DNA from: Dermanyssus gallinae | Lineage: Eukaryota > Arthropoda > Arachnida > Mesostigmata > Dermanyssidae | NCBI GenBank assembly: GCA_003439945.1 | Contig: QVRM01000977.1 | Location: 434,001-498,000 of the forward strand | Length of the DNA stretch: 64,000 bases | Reading direction: 5' to 3' | Shown: in pieces, positions 10,068-22,740 of the stretch | Layout of the letters: each line of letters starts with the position of its first letter | Position numbering within the stretch: position 1 is the stretch's first letter | The notes under the pieces: model-generated | What the model was told of the DNA's origin: nothing | Seen by the model: the letters and a program-made list of their open reading frames with translations, nothing else | Database searches by the model: none | Position numbers and translations under genes: made by a program

Positions 10068-12541
10068 AAGATGAATCTGGGCGATAGACGTGTTGTCTGG
10101 AATCCACGCAGGCAAGAAGCAGATGAGCTTTAACATTACAGCTGACCCCCTAATTAGTGCTCGACTTCATTAGTTAGTGGACACGCGCTCATAAAAGGAC
10201 GCCAGTTGGCCATGAGCATACCAGCAGGCTTTGCCGTCAATACTAGTGAGCAGTGTAAGCTGAACAATATTATGATTTTGCCTCTAAAAGCAAGTACTAG
10301 TCGAAACACTGCTGTGATATCTGCGTTACGATAACTTTGCTTACACCTTCTATGCATTGCATGCGTGAATGACACATTCCTTGTAGCAAACTGTTATTTT
10401 ACTAACTGTGAAGATTCATTTTCGAAAATGTTGATATCGTTCCTTATGCAAATGCATTGCTAACTACCCACATTCGCGATACCTTCATTCTTGTGTACGT
10501 GATATGCAAGCTTAAGGTGTCCGACTCGAGTTCCCTAAACGGGTACGAATAGGTACGAACCAATTCCCACTGTATATCGCTGTGTTGCCTTTTTTACTTC
10601 CATGGCTGTTCTTAGAAGTGTAAAGCCGTTTAGTGCGCCTAGATGCGTTGCAGACGCGTGCGTTGTGACCATAAGTGTGCTAGTGTCTGTGAGGACTCAT
10701 TTATTTTGTAAATTGTTTGTCGCGCATTGGTTTGAAAGTTATTGAATGACATTTTCTACAGATGAGTACTGCTTGTTTGATGAACAGTAGAGATTATTTA
10801 GCTGTACCGGAGTGTTCAATGACTTGCGTCTTTACAGAAGTCTCTAGGTGAGAAGACTGCGTTATAGTCGTCGATTGTTATTCCTGGAGATACAGGGTCT
10901 CATATACAGGTTTCCGTGAGAACCAGTGCGTTGAACGCTGCCTGTGAAGACAGCATGCCCGGCAGTAGCTCGGGATTTACGGAAATACAGTGTACCTAAA
11001 AGAAATATTTCTGACTACCAAAAGTAAGAATATATTTTTAGATAGGCTTAGTTGGTTTACTTCGTATTTGCCCATGCAATGTTGTATCTCTTCGAGGGAG
11101 AAATAAATATGAATGGCAACGATTTCAATGAACTAAGATTGCGTTTCTTCAGTTTTTTTGTCCCTGCATTAAATACAAATGTCAAGAAGAAAATAACGAA
11201 ATATCGTGTGTTTTAAATGTACTGTTTTACTTGTATTTTTTTTAATGTTTATATTTATTGATCGCTGTTGAAACGTGTTAGGTCGTTGTGCTTGCTTTGG
11301 ACTATTTCATATGCTTGCTTCTGTCTGTAACTATTTCTCTTTTTATCGCTGAGTTTACTCATTTTGTCCGTAAATAACTCTAACCCCACCACTGGCCGAG
11401 GTTGCTTTACTGGCCTGCTTTGTTCGTTAAGTAGATGGAGCAGTTACGGATGTTTGACCAGCTCTCCAGGATGAATCTCTTGTTCATTTACTTACATGAC
11501 CTTTCAGTTTGTAAAGTTGTGGCGCGGAATTGGCACTTGATGTAACTGTGGCATTGCTGTTTTGTCGTTGTTGCTCGCGGCAGTTCTTGTGGATGTTGCA
11601 GATGTCGCGATGTCTGGGTAGATTTGGTGAATGATCAGTCGACGAATCCTATCGCCGGCTGCTTATAGATGCGGCTGGTCATCAATCACGCGTGTTTTTT
11701 TCAATGTCTGAGGTGACTGAGGCTGTTGGCCTTTGTATAGGATCTCCTCTTTGCCCTCTGAACCTTTAAGTTTTCCATACAGCCAGTGTCGCTATATCCG
11801 TCGGTTCTAAACAGATATGCAACTGAGCCACTTCTTCTTTAACTATTTCAAATTGTTGTGCCTTTGTTGACAGCTCTATGAGTTGTACGTTGATATTAGT
11901 GATGCCTGCTTGAAAAGTGGGGACGACCGGAAATGCGAAAACAATCTTAGGTTTCTATGTAATATTATTGTGCATCGCATTTGGCGTTTGTACCTTACGT
12001 ATAGCATCACCAACTGTGCATGTCCTCTTTCTGACATCACAGCTTTTCTAGCTGTAGTATGCAACGCAAAGTAAATTTCTCTAGATATCTGTAAACTCAC
12101 AATTGAACAGAGCGAGTGGGTGACTGCGCTCTATCAATGGCACCGTATAAGCGCAAATGCAGAAATAGACATTACATGTTTTTTCATAGACGTGTTGTTT
12201 TTACCGATATAGACAGGCCGACCCACTGAACACGTATACTTTGCCACTAAGTCGCTAAAGTTATTTCGGCCTCCACAGCTTACTAGCTCAAAAACAACTA
12301 CCCATACAACTAAGACCTTATCGAACGATAGATTTGCCTGCCTGTCCCATTGTTTACACACAACGTTCTGCTAGACTGTTAGCGGATCTACGTTACTGGG
12401 GCTTTTCTTCGCCTTTTGGACTGCTGCAAGCGAATCTTGCCAGCGCAAAGTTAGCTTTTACACGCTTTCGCAACGCTGTCCGCTTAGCCCATATCGGCTA
12501 GCTTGATACTAACAACATCTACATCTGCATACATGTAGCGC
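10065..12541. other. gene-free T-rich region
   Basis: About 2.5 kb without a supported ORF or repeat family. The composition is T-rich on the plus strand between 10560 and 11870, which would suit an intron, but no exon pair can be shown. Confidence 0.45.
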
Positions 12542-12841
12542 ATGTCGTTCACCGAGGCAACCGTGCTGTCAGCTCACAATCCTGCTTGCAGAAAAGAAGA
12601 GCGTCTACGTCTCATCTCGTGTGGCTGCTACGAGCTGTCTTTATCTTCTTGTCTTCCCGCCAACCACCTTGCCCGAGGCAACAACATTGAAATGAATTTG
12701 AACCAAGTTTTTCAGCAGGTAATTTCTGCGGCGGTCACATCCGCTGTCCTTTTTTCGTTTATCTTCTTCGTGGTCGTCGCCACCGTCGTCATTCGTCGTG
12801 GGTTTTATCACGCTATAAATCAAGGAGTACACCCAATCTCA
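12542..12841 (+). CDS. candidate first exon of a single-pass membrane protein
   Basis: An open frame runs from 12542. The best start is probably the ATG at 12692 (context TTGAAATGA), which opens MNLNQVFQQVISAAV, then a hydrophobic stretch (LFSFIFFVVVATVVI) ended by two arginines, as in a signal-anchor segment, then a short polar tail. At 12842 the sequence GTATGTGT after TCAG forms a good 5' splice donor, so the coding part may continue in a downstream exon. The upstream ATG at 12542 is in frame and would add 50 residues. I do not recognise the family. Without a partner exon this remains a hypothesis. Confidence 0.3.
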
Positions 12842-15289
12842 GGTATGTGTCTACTGAACAAGAGGCTTTGTGCTTTCGTTAGGCCGAGTCCGAGCTTGTT
12901 CCGCATACATGGCAGCCTTAAGGCTGGCGGCCACAAGTAGACGAAATAGTGTTACCGTTCTAGCGCTCTAGCTTACTGGTTTGCTTTTGTGGCGAGGCGT
13001 TCGAAAGAAACGGCTGAATGCAGATCTTATGCTATCTCGGCAAAATTAATATAAAACAAAATAGCTGTTGCAGCGTATCGTATATCGGCCGAGGTTCAGC
13101 GCGGCAACGCTACGTCTCTTGAAGGGTCTCTCTCATTAGCCGTAGGACGTCTGGATGTCCCTATATGATAAATAGAGGATTCATAAGTTGCATTAAACCC
13201 CATAATTTCTAGTTTAGAGCCACAAATAAAATTGAGCGTTAAGAGGGACCCAATAACTAAAAAATGATTGTCACGTATTAGTACCAACTTGAAAAACGTG
13301 TATATTAAATATGAGGAGAGCTTTTTACGCGGGGTATGTCATTTGCTGATGACATAACTTGTTTTTGCTCACTTAACCTACAAAATCGCACCTGCAAGGT
13401 TAAGCACATAAATGGCCAACTTAAACTAATTTTCGACTGGCGAAAATATTGACAAATATTAGTATATGAGAAAGATCAATAAACCAATCAAAAACGTTTA
13501 AATTGAAAAAAAACGGAATCTACCAATAATGGTGAATAAACAAACATCAATATTAAAAAAAAAGCTCGATAATAGTAATATACGTCAAATACATTAATAT
13601 ACATGCCTATTTTGTAATGCTTGACCCCTCACTGACGTTCCAAAAGCACATAAATAGCTAATTTACTAAATCCAAGCAGATTGTGTCTCAACTGGGCAAA
13701 CTAAGCACGATTGGCTTATCCTTAATTATCTGCTTTATATTGTTTGCCACTGTTCGGGTCAGACTTTACAACTATAAATATTTACACCTATAAATGTACC
13801 TATAAATGTAAAAACAGTATAATGCTATAAGGGCCATTGTTGGCTATATAAGAGACAAAAGTGCATCGCATTATTTTGCTATCCACAAACTTCTTTAGAT
13901 ACCAGCATCAAATTAGCTTTCCTTGCGTATAAAAACTCCCGTGGCACGCTACCTCGGGATTTATCATTTTATTTTGTATCCAACGACAACATAAATTGCA
14001 ACAGCCCATCCCCTTAGATTTCCTAATACTTACCGTTACTATTGACTTAAATCACCTAGCCAAGGTCAAATCTTGAAATCCTCTCGAGAGTCTGTTAAGG
14101 AAACGTACACAACTTATTTTGTGTAAGGAAAGATGGCATCACACAATAACTATGTGGATTTTTATTATAATTACAATTGTGGGGTATGAAGGTTTATGCC
14201 AGGTTCATCCTGCCGTAGTCGCTTTCTGTCAATTCATTTCCCTAAAAATATATCCATACAGTATAAAAAGAGTAGCATTAAATACTAATGGTGTTTTAGA
14301 TAAGTACTGTGATGTGTGGAACGTAGATGTTCTGCAAGAAACGTGTATATTGCAAAATATACTGTTTTGAATTAAACTGAATTGTTAAGTAGTGTTAATT
14401 ACACGATGATTTACTTTTCTACGAACATAACACCGTGCAGGGAGACAGGTATACACTGTTCATTCTATATACTCGTATATAGTATTTAGAGAAAGCTCGC
14501 ATATAGCTCCCGACGGTCTCGGCTTAGCATTTTTTCCATGTTTTAGCGACCTTTCCTGGTGATCATCTAGTGTTTGCACTTAGTGTCCAGTGTGCTGTGT
14601 AGTAATGCGGACAAAAACAGGAACGCGAGTGTGTATTCGCGTAGCGGGGTAAACCAGAAAAATGGTTTGGACAGCATTTTGTTAAATTATTTCAGATGAT
14701 CGATGTATAAAATATTAGGCAGGTCACCGAAGGCCCACGTCATAAGTATTTTAGAGAATAACAGATACAAATATATAGAATGTCCTAACATACAAAAGAG
14801 TACATTTTCTGACTAAGACCTAACCTGTTCTTACATAAAATTATAGCGGAATAAAGCTAAGCGGAGCTGTCGTATTTAATGCTAAACGAAAGAACAATTC
14901 TTATTCAATCACAATTAGTACAATTAGAAGGTATGCACGTATCTGTTTGACCTTTGTTGTTGAATAGTTCATCCCATGGCACCCACAATGGAAGCCGTAT
15001 TCCCCCTCCAGCACCCGCCTTAGGACCTCTACCTCGCATCGATTTCCTGTGATTTCTTAAATGCATTTAGCTAAATGCTTAAAAATTACTCCATGTCTTT
15101 ACTGATGAGTTCTAGGGTCTCCATAGCCATAGATACAAAAATGTTGTTCCTAGCCAGAGTGCCGGGCCAGTTCCGCTCCATCCGCGGTAAGCGCATACTA
15201 CGAGCATATGCTTGACGTTTTATTATCATGCGTCACAACGAATGTATACTGGTGACAGAGCATGTCTGATACGATGCAAATATTTCTGA
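12842..15289. other. gene-free AT-rich region
   Basis: No coding feature is supported over about 2.4 kb. The segment 13300-14400 is strongly AT-rich with many short A-runs. If the 12692 exon is real, this could be its intron. Confidence 0.45.
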
Positions 15290-15560
15290 AAGTACCGCGA
15301 CTCGTGAGGCAATGAGTCACGTAACCAGCGTAGGCTGCTACAGGATACGCCTTCGGTCGTCCGAGGTGCCCCGTATGCGCTCGGGCAATTCGAGAAGATC
15401 TATTACAGCTTTGGTAGCCTTAGCAGCCGCGTCGTACACATGCGAAAGTGCTGCCTGGCTAGTGTCTAGGAGTACGCCCAGGCATTTTACTTCACAGAAA
15501 AGGGCAATGTTATGCCCCTCTAGTTTCAGGCTGAACTGCGGGAATCAAGGAGTCAGATAG
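15290..15560 (-). pseudogene. R1-clade LINE ORF2 fragment (post-RT region), antisense
   Basis: The minus strand reads VKCLGVLLDTSQAALSHVYD, then AAAKATKAVIDLLELPERI..., the segment just after the RT palm in R1-type ORF2 (consensus KYLGV.LD...F..H...A..KA). A stop follows at the RRIL block. A homologous piece on the plus strand lies at 40155-40395. Both ends are truncated and there is no catalytic part. Confidence 0.6.
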
Positions 15561-15781
15561 CGATGTCTTCCAAAGCGCCATTTGCTACCCTGTTCGGCTC
15601 ACTGGCGTCATGTAACGTAATCACGATAGCTAAATAATCTGCGTGCGCTATGGATTTTGAGGTAGAAATTACGAGGAATATTCAGATTTTCCTCATACAC
15701 AATGCTCTATAGAGTCGTTCGAGTATGTTACGACAAGTGAGATGGTTAAATCTTTGCAAGAAAGGGCGATGCATATATATA
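15561..15781. other. spacer ending in a short TA tract
   Basis: No gene is seen. It ends at 15773-15781 in a short TA run that abuts the left terminus of FB-2. Confidence 0.4.
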
Positions 15782-16501
15782 CAGCGTGTATCAGAAAGAT
15801 TGCGGAAGCGATATCAGGAATCGTAGAGCTCGTCAAAGCAAAAATTTTTTTTCCATAGAACATGGTCTCTGAGAAGTCTTGTTTCGGAGTGAGAGTAAAA
15901 TGACTACAATTTGTGACACTGGTGGGTTTGCCTGACATAGAAGCACAAAATGTGCAATTGCAAGACAACCAGTCGTCCTATACTGCAACGCGACACGTCG
16001 ACGGTACTGAACGTCGACACACAGTCATTTATGCATGCACTTAATCTCGACATCCCGCCGAAAAATCGTAATTACTCCGCAACAGCGGCTCGCATTGCTA
16101 TAAGCTTGGTACCAAAATGATCGTCATGAAATATGCGCTTGCCTAAATGTGTTAGGTTTAAGCGCTGTGAGTGGTCGTAGAGTAATAGTTTTGAGGTATT
16201 TAGTGTGAAAGCTAATAAAATAACATAATTTTTGCGAATCCTGTTCTATACGACCATGTCGCATCTTTAGGCCGGCGTTATATGTTTTTTTTGGAGAAAG
16301 CAGAAGAATTTTCTCACAAACACGACGCTGTGCTTCTGTATAAGAGGACTGGTTGTCTCGCTATTGCACATTTTGTGCTCCTATGTCAGGCAAAAACATT
16401 AGTAGTTCACTTTCACTCCGGAACACGAACTCTCAGAGATCATATTCCATTGAAAAATGCTTGCTTTAACGAGTTCTACAATTTCTTATATCCTTTCCGA
16501 A

Positions 16502-16509
<8 letters not shown>
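15782..16509. mobile_element. foldback-family element FB-2 (asymmetric arms)
   Basis: Flanked on both sides by TA sequence. The left end, CAGCGTGTATCAG, starts at 15782. Segment 15782-15985 is the inverted counterpart of about 16300-16509 (blocks such as AACATGGTCTCTGAGAAG against its complement near 16431-16452). Between them, 16020-16300 matches the inner arm of FB-1 and FB-3 (CATGCACTTAATCTCGACAT, GACCATGTCGCATCTT), but its inverted partner on the left is missing. So the left arm has lost its centre-proximal part. No ORF belongs to it. Confidence 0.65.
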
Positions 16510-16534
<25 letters not shown>

Positions 16535-16535
16535 C
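16510..16535. repeat. (TA)n array at the FB-2 right end
   Basis: About a dozen TA units directly after the FB-2 arm. Confidence 0.9.
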
Positions 16536-17171
16536 AAGGCGTGTTAGTGCGTTATTTATGAAATTTAATGAGATAGGGTTAAATGTTTGTTTGATGTTAC
16601 GGAGGATTTCCGCGGAGTGCGGAGTACCTCTATGGTTTCGGCAAAGGTTAAAAGACATTCCAATTGCGTCATATCGAGATCACGTCGAGAAGCCTGAACC
16701 AAAGCCGTGCTGTTGTGTTTGGCTCGAAAGCGCTTTTTTGCCATCCAGTTCCTTCGTCAGTCGCATGAAGAAGACGTCCAGAAGCTACAGTTACTACTAC
16801 TGCTAGTAGTCCTATAACGAATCGTGTGGCTATTACTGCTACTGCTGCCACCCCGTTACCTCGTCTTCACACCTCAACGACTTCGAGGTCGCTAGTGAGG
16901 CCAGCGCTGCTACTGGTGTTGTCGTTCCCGTTAGTCGCAAGCGTGTCAAGACGAGGAGGCTTATAGGGGCTAAACGCTAGCCCAGATCCATAGCTCCGCC
17001 TGCATTCTTACGGCTAGAACGTAGGGTCTAGGTCTACTGCTCGCTGATGGGCAACACTACTACTACGACTAAGAGTTACTACACATACGGTGGTGCCAAC
17101 TTCCCTTTGGCATCGAGCTTGCCTTTCAGCCTGCAGATAGAAGGTACCTTATTTTTTCTCTCTCTCCCCCC

Positions 17172-17172
<1 letters not shown>
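16536..17172. other. unassigned sequence with CTA/CTG-rich tracts
   Basis: From 16786 to 16860 and again near 17053-17076, interrupted CTA/CTG/ACT trinucleotides occur. No gene is supported. Confidence 0.4.

Positions 17173-17206
<34 letters not shown>
17173..17206. repeat. (TA)n array between CT-rich flanks
   Basis: A TA array with CTCTCTC runs on either side (17158-17166 and 17225-17250). Confidence 0.9.
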
Positions 17207-17208
<2 letters not shown>

Positions 17209-17445
17209 TATATACATTTATTCCTCTCTCTCTATTTCTCTCACTCCGTCTTGATAAATCTATCTGGCGTCTCGACACTACCTTCCTAAAAGGGGGATTC
17301 ACATGCATGCATGCGTGCGTAGGTGGGGAACTCGCAGCCGGGATGGGCCAACCAGGTTGGTTCAAACGGGTATGTAGATCTCTATACCTCATCGTCGAAT
17401 CTCTCGCAAGCCTGACTGAGCATAGAGCGATGGAACACAGAGAAA

Positions 17446-17484
17446 CAGAGAAAGAGCGAGAGAGAGAGAGAAAGAGAAAAAATC
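17446..17484. repeat. (GA)n-rich tract
   Basis: An interrupted GA and GAAA repeat. The antisense of such tracts appears as CT runs elsewhere in the window. Confidence 0.8.
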
Positions 17485-17754
17485 GAAGAACGCATGCAAG
17501 TGGCAGATTGCTTAACTTCGGCAGGAGGGTGTCTTGCTACTTAGGCTTAGCTGATCCCGCTTAATGCCAAAACATGCAGTAGGATAATAGCAGCAGAAGC
17601 AACAACACTTTATAGTGGGAACAGCAACGGCAGCAACGATAGCCACCCAAGAAGAAAACAATTACCCATTAGCTTTTTCTAACATACACGGCTTGCAAAA
17701 TTCCTTGTGAAAAACAAGTTAACAGTAGGTTAGAGGCATTTCAGATACTAGTCA

Positions 17755-17756
<2 letters not shown>
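17485..17756. other. unassigned sequence
   Basis: AGC/AAC-rich stretch near 17585-17640. No gene is seen. Confidence 0.4.
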
Positions 17757-17810
<54 letters not shown>

Positions 17811-17830
17811 TATATATATATATATATATC
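17757..17830. repeat. long (TA)n array
   Basis: About 70 bp of TA with one GATA interruption near 17808. Confidence 0.95.
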
Positions 17831-20767
17831 CTACGTGTTGAAACCTTTTATTTACCTTTGCAATCAATACTTATCAACGCGAGTTGATCTAATGAAGCTT
17901 GATTTAGAATAGTTTCGTAAACTTTCTGAAGGAAAGACGAAGCAAACACAGCATAGTACCATATTATTTCTACTTCTAGACACACCTTGATTAAGCCCGA
18001 CGCGTTTTCGCTTTGTAAAATCACAAATTTCGTGCTTACAACGAATACTCATTGCCCAAAGGTGTATATAATTTACACAAATACACGTGCGTACAGAGGT
18101 ACTATTGCCTATTTAAATTGTAGGGTCCCCATAATTCAAAGTAAAGTTTATCTACCTATATGTTGACCGCTTAGACAGTGTATATAAAGTATAATACTTC
18201 TTATAATGCTTTACTTCTGACAATTAGAGCTCTCTTTTTCTTTTGGAGAATCGAAAGTTTTGGCCTACGTTATCGTGGCTACACTACGCATATTAATATA
18301 TATATGCTTGGACAAAACATAAAAATAACATATTTGCTTACATACCAATTGATCTAAGCAATGGGCGAGAAGATGGTCGTACAGTTGCTATGAACAACTC
18401 ATATATGTACGTCCTATGCAGCAGCCTCCGTTATGCGGAATTGCTGTTCGGACATTAGATTTCTCGGGCTAAGCTTAGCTCTCGTAATAACAAGAGCAGC
18501 AGAAACCACAGTAACAAAATACTCTAGAACTTTGTACAAGTTACGGCCGCCGTCAATCCACATAGGCTTACACACTTAATAAGAGAGTGGGCTTAGAAGT
18601 CGCAACCATAGACTCTAAGAACTTCAATACGACGTCTTTTTAAGCAAACTTTAATCTGGTTCGACGTGTTTTCAAGCAAACTTTAATCTGTCCACATACA
18701 TCTGCCGTTTCTGAGAGAGTCAACAGCTAACAATATAAAATCACAACAAACTTTGCCCAGATCGGTGCTGCTCTTCCTTGCTAACTTGAACGTTACAAAC
18801 TTAGCTTTACCCGTTTAATAATAGACGATACATCGCAGATTCGCTCACGTCTCGCTTCGGGCAATGCGAAGAAGATCTCTTGTAAAATTATTTTTTTCTA
18901 AGACGCTATTTTTGCAGTGTACAAACAACCTAATTTAATGCAAATAAACATTTATGCAGATTGCTTGGATTACGACGTATATATATATATGAATTATTGT
19001 GATGATTTATTAATCACTTACAATACGTTTGCACACTCGGCAGTGCTCGCCTTAAAGTGCAAACAATTATTGTTATTATTATTATTTTGCCTATCGTGTC
19101 TCATACTGGTGCAAAATGCATTATTTGATTCGTCTATACGCTATTAATATATATTTATATGCAAATACGTCAATTGGGTTCGTACCACAGTTCTACTTAC
19201 CGGATTAAATCATCACTGTCAACATCAAAAAACCTAAATAGGCGTAAGGGCTCCTTGAAAGTTTCAAACGTACTTTCTCCTATCTACTTACATTAGAGAT
19301 AATTATTAGCTTTCGGGCAAATCTCAGACGTTCTAAAAAGTTTCACGGATTATTACCAGTAGCTGCTAGTAATGCGCATTAAAAAAAATAATCAGTAGTC
19401 ATTTGATTATATTAATCTTTATTTTTTAATGTAGATGTCTATAGAACTCAGCAGCAAGTTAGCAGGCGCTATATGCCTGTAGGGTAACTATTTGTGTGAA
19501 GTACTACTTTGTAACCGTGGTAATAGTACTAATAAAGATTGATCATTTTTGTATAGTTTCAGGTACACTATATCATTCAACCCGGTGGACGATACATAAG
19601 TGGATAGATACCGAAGGCTTACGGATGTAGATCAGTGAGCGTCGCTTGAAGCACTTGCAACCGCCGGCCTCTGGTCAATACTAGGCCGAAATGCCTGGCT
19701 ACATGTGCGCCACCTGTGTGTACAAGGGTCACAATGCTTGCCTTATCTGTTACCCATTAACTCGTTGTTTGAATCAAATGTGAGGCTGCATCAGTCTCAC
19801 GTTTCTTCTTATGTTGCCAGCAGGAGCGATTGTCGGAGGGGGAGGGAAGGGTCCGTACTGCGAGAGCCGCTACCGTCCAAAAGAATGTCTGAAAAAGTCT
19901 CGTGTGTGATTGCCAAGAAACCGATACGTACACATATATAGAGACTCCGCGTGGGTGTTTTCTCGTTCTGCTGTTTTGGAGGCGAGTGGGGGGCTAGCGC
20001 GGTAGAGAAAATCGTTTGACAAGCGGAGATCCTGTCACGTAGGAAGGATTTCCGATGGGTATCATGAGCTGCGTCTTCTCATCCGCCGAATCGTTCTAGC
20101 CACCACCGGAGTAACATCGAGCTAGCAAGCGGGAAATGGGGATCATTTCCAATAACATTTTTCCCTGTCGTCCTTTGCCCCTTTCCGTCGTCCACGCCAG
20201 AGACACTCCTACGTCCGTTGCGCCTGCGGCCCTTCTTGTTACTTATTTCCTCGGTGGTCCGCAACGAAAGTTAAGCCCCAACGCAAGAACGACACGCCAA
20301 TGAAGAGGAAACAAAAATTGGTTGGCACCTGTTTGAAGGATACGATCAAGGTGTGCGCCGGACGGTAGACATTTACCATTTGCTAACAGAAACGCATGCT
20401 ACATGCCTGTTATCTAAATTTTAAAACTTACTGCATTATGCGCACACATGATTGTTTCGTTAATATGAGTATTCTTACGAATAGACTCTAATGAATATAC
20501 ACTGTGCACACTACTTACATACCCTTATTGTGAAAAAGGAGATAATATTCTCGTGGTTTGATCGATAATCCTAATATTATTTACTAGTGACGAGCCAATC
20601 CTCATTCCAATATTTAGGCTAAAGTAGAGAATGCGAAGACTTCTGAGTTGATTGAGGCTACAGATTCCTTGCGCCACATTTGTCAAATCTCGGTAAGTTT
20701 ATGCCTTTTTGCATCGACCTATATCGTAAGCCGAGTAAGTATCAGCAGCTTCTGCATGTGGCACTTA
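17831..20767. other. gene-free region with a small tandem duplication
   Basis: I see no supported gene over about 2.9 kb. A 32-bp duplication lies at 18630-18692 (both units contain AAGCAAACTTTAATCTG). The segment 19560-20280 is GC-richer and holds only short ORFs on both strands that lack motifs. Confidence 0.45.
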
Positions 20768-20785
20768 TATGTATGTATATGTATA

Positions 20786-20861
<76 letters not shown>
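20768..20861. repeat. longest (TA)n array in the window
   Basis: TATG-rich at its left edge, then roughly 70 bp of uninterrupted TA. The Tyr-Ile open frames across it are artefacts of the repeat. Confidence 0.95.
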
Positions 20862-20863
<2 letters not shown>

Positions 20864-21361
20864 TATACATTTGCATGAGAAGGATAGTCATGGAAGAAGG
20901 CAGGGATCTTCCTCTCGTCCGCCTGTTTTGAATTACGCGCTTGCTTGAGCTTTCTTCTTGAGAGTAGACGCTTCGGAAATGACGCAGCCATCCGCAAATG
21001 TGGAGTTAGCCACCACAGACCGGAAAAGGAGGGCAAACAGACACATAAACATACAGAGAAGGAACCGCGCTCGAGAAGAAGTTTTTACACTTTTGGAAGG
21101 AGGCGGTTTGTGTGGGCGCGACATCCTAAACTCGGGTGTCGAAGGCAGGGGCGGAATGCTTGTGCAGACACGGGAAGCAGCGCATTGCTGGACGGATAGC
21201 AAACATTGCACCCGGTGAATATTCATCCGGCGTTCTTCACGCAACTGGGCGTGAACGCCAATAACCATCACCGCCAACGCTTCCCTTGTGAAGATGCGAC
21301 GCCTTCATAATATACTGCAGCCCCTCGTAGCTAGAGTTGTCGATCGGCAATTGGTTTGCCA

Positions 21362-21362
<1 letters not shown>
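20862..21362. other. unassigned sequence
   Basis: Several overlapping short ORFs occur on both strands. None has a recognisable motif. Confidence 0.4.

Positions 21363-21390
<28 letters not shown>
21363..21390. repeat. (TA)n array
   Basis: A short uninterrupted TA repeat with no transposon terminus recognised at either edge. Confidence 0.9.
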
Positions 21391-21393
<3 letters not shown>

Positions 21394-22419
21394 CTTTCTT
21401 TATAGAAGAGGGTGAATACATTTACGCACTGGCGCGACGAGCATGGTATTGCAGCCTACTCGCGCTGTGTGAGACTCGGCCGCGACGGCTGGATCATGTG
21501 CGTTGAACCCCATACCCACTAAGCACACTTCCCCACTAAGCTTTGAAACTGAAAGAGCTTGAGAAACTTTGTCAGCTGGGGCCTTCGTTTAATAGTGCTA
21601 CGAACCGAAAGAAGCTGTGGAGCTGTGATCGAATCAAACGGCTGTGGTCACCGCTGGGTTCCACGATTTATCAGGCATGCCTTGCCTGTTTACCTGTGAA
21701 TCCGGTAAGCAGTGTCTTCTTCTGGCTCTTCGAAGGGTCGCGGAAGCCCTGCAGCCCTAAGATTGGCCTGCTCCCTCAGTCCGGTAATCTCTCTTTTTGC
21801 CACCTCTAGACCGATTTAAAAAGGTAGCTTGCGAATACCTAGCCGGCTGCAGTGCCTTACATGTGGTCAAAATGCGTGCATCGGCCTTCTCCCAGAGGAT
21901 CGTTCCCTTTTTTAATTATTATTTTAACGGAACGATATCTCTGACGGATTATGCTGATTCACCGTCTATGATCTTATAGGATCCCGTCCCATTCAGCATG
22001 CCACCGGGCCTGCTTTCTCGCTTGGTTTTGTCATTTCTAAGCAGTGGGAAACTTTTCAATTCACAATTGAAAAGTTTGGTCTAGGTGGACTCTAATGCGA
22101 CGCCGGGGTGCTCGGCAACGCCGCGCATACCATTCAGGCATGAACGGCGTTGTCTGCGTACCGCGACAGCTCACCGTTAACCCTACGGGCATCTACCGCG
22201 CAGGTGATCGTCACGCACGTGGTCAATTCGACAACTAACTGGGGTGCTGGCCTAAAATACCTCGATGGGCCCATGCGCGAAAAAGTCCGGCTGCAGAATA
22301 ATCGCCCAGAGCCCCCTGATTTAACCCAGCAAGCATTACCTACTCGGGACGCACCTACAGGCTATGGAGAGGGTTAAAGCATGAGGCTCCCCCCCTCCTG
22401 AACTCGAAGTTATGGTTTT
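21391..22419. other. unassigned sequence containing a 13-bp hairpin
   Basis: A perfect inverted repeat occurs at 22049-22061 (AAACTTTTCAATT) and 22065-22077, with a 3-nt CAC loop. No gene is recognised. The right part may be a decayed upstream portion of the transposase relic at 22420, but I could not align it. Confidence 0.4.
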
Positions 22420-22736
22420 CACAACTCTTCTACGGTTCGAGAATACCTAAACGAGACATTCGAGAATCGGTGGATCGGCCGAGGCGGGTCTATAGCTTGG
22501 CCACCTCGATCCCCCGATTTAACAAGCCTCGACTTTTTTTCTGGGGCTACCTAAAGAGTGTTGTCTACGAAACCCCCGTTGAATCGCGTGAAGATCTGGT
22601 TGACCGTATATTCAACGCTGCTGACGCCGTTAGGGCAATGCCTAACATATTTACACGAGTGCAAGAGAGCCTGTGCAATCGCTACAGAACGTGTTTAGTG
22701 GTAGGCGGACGGAACTTCGAGCACTTCTTATTATAA
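22420..22736 (+). pseudogene. Tc1/mariner-superfamily transposase C-terminal relic
   Basis: Two frames together give the end of a DDE transposase. In one, REYLNETFENRWIGRGG is followed by AWPPRSPDLTSLDFF (about 22437-22533), which holds the third catalytic Asp region (SPDL.PLDFF). After a frameshift at the T-run near 22534, the open frame continues FWGYLKSVVYETPVESREDL to a natural stop at 22736 (ending FEHFLL). This resembles the arthropod transposases with an N-terminal DUF4817 helix-turn-helix. The first two catalytic residues and the DNA-binding part are absent, so it is dead. Confidence 0.6.
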
Positions 22737-22740
22737 ACAA

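Noticed and set aside
20648..21036. ORFs rich in alternating Tyr and Ile
   Set aside because: They are translations of the (TA)n array at 20768-20861. The same artefact occurs at 17.2, 23.7, 52.5 and 56.9 kb.
22049..22077. 13-bp hairpin as a transcription terminator
   Set aside because: Rho-independent terminators are bacterial features, and there is no T-run after the stem or adjacent gene. It is kept only as a note in the spacer entry.
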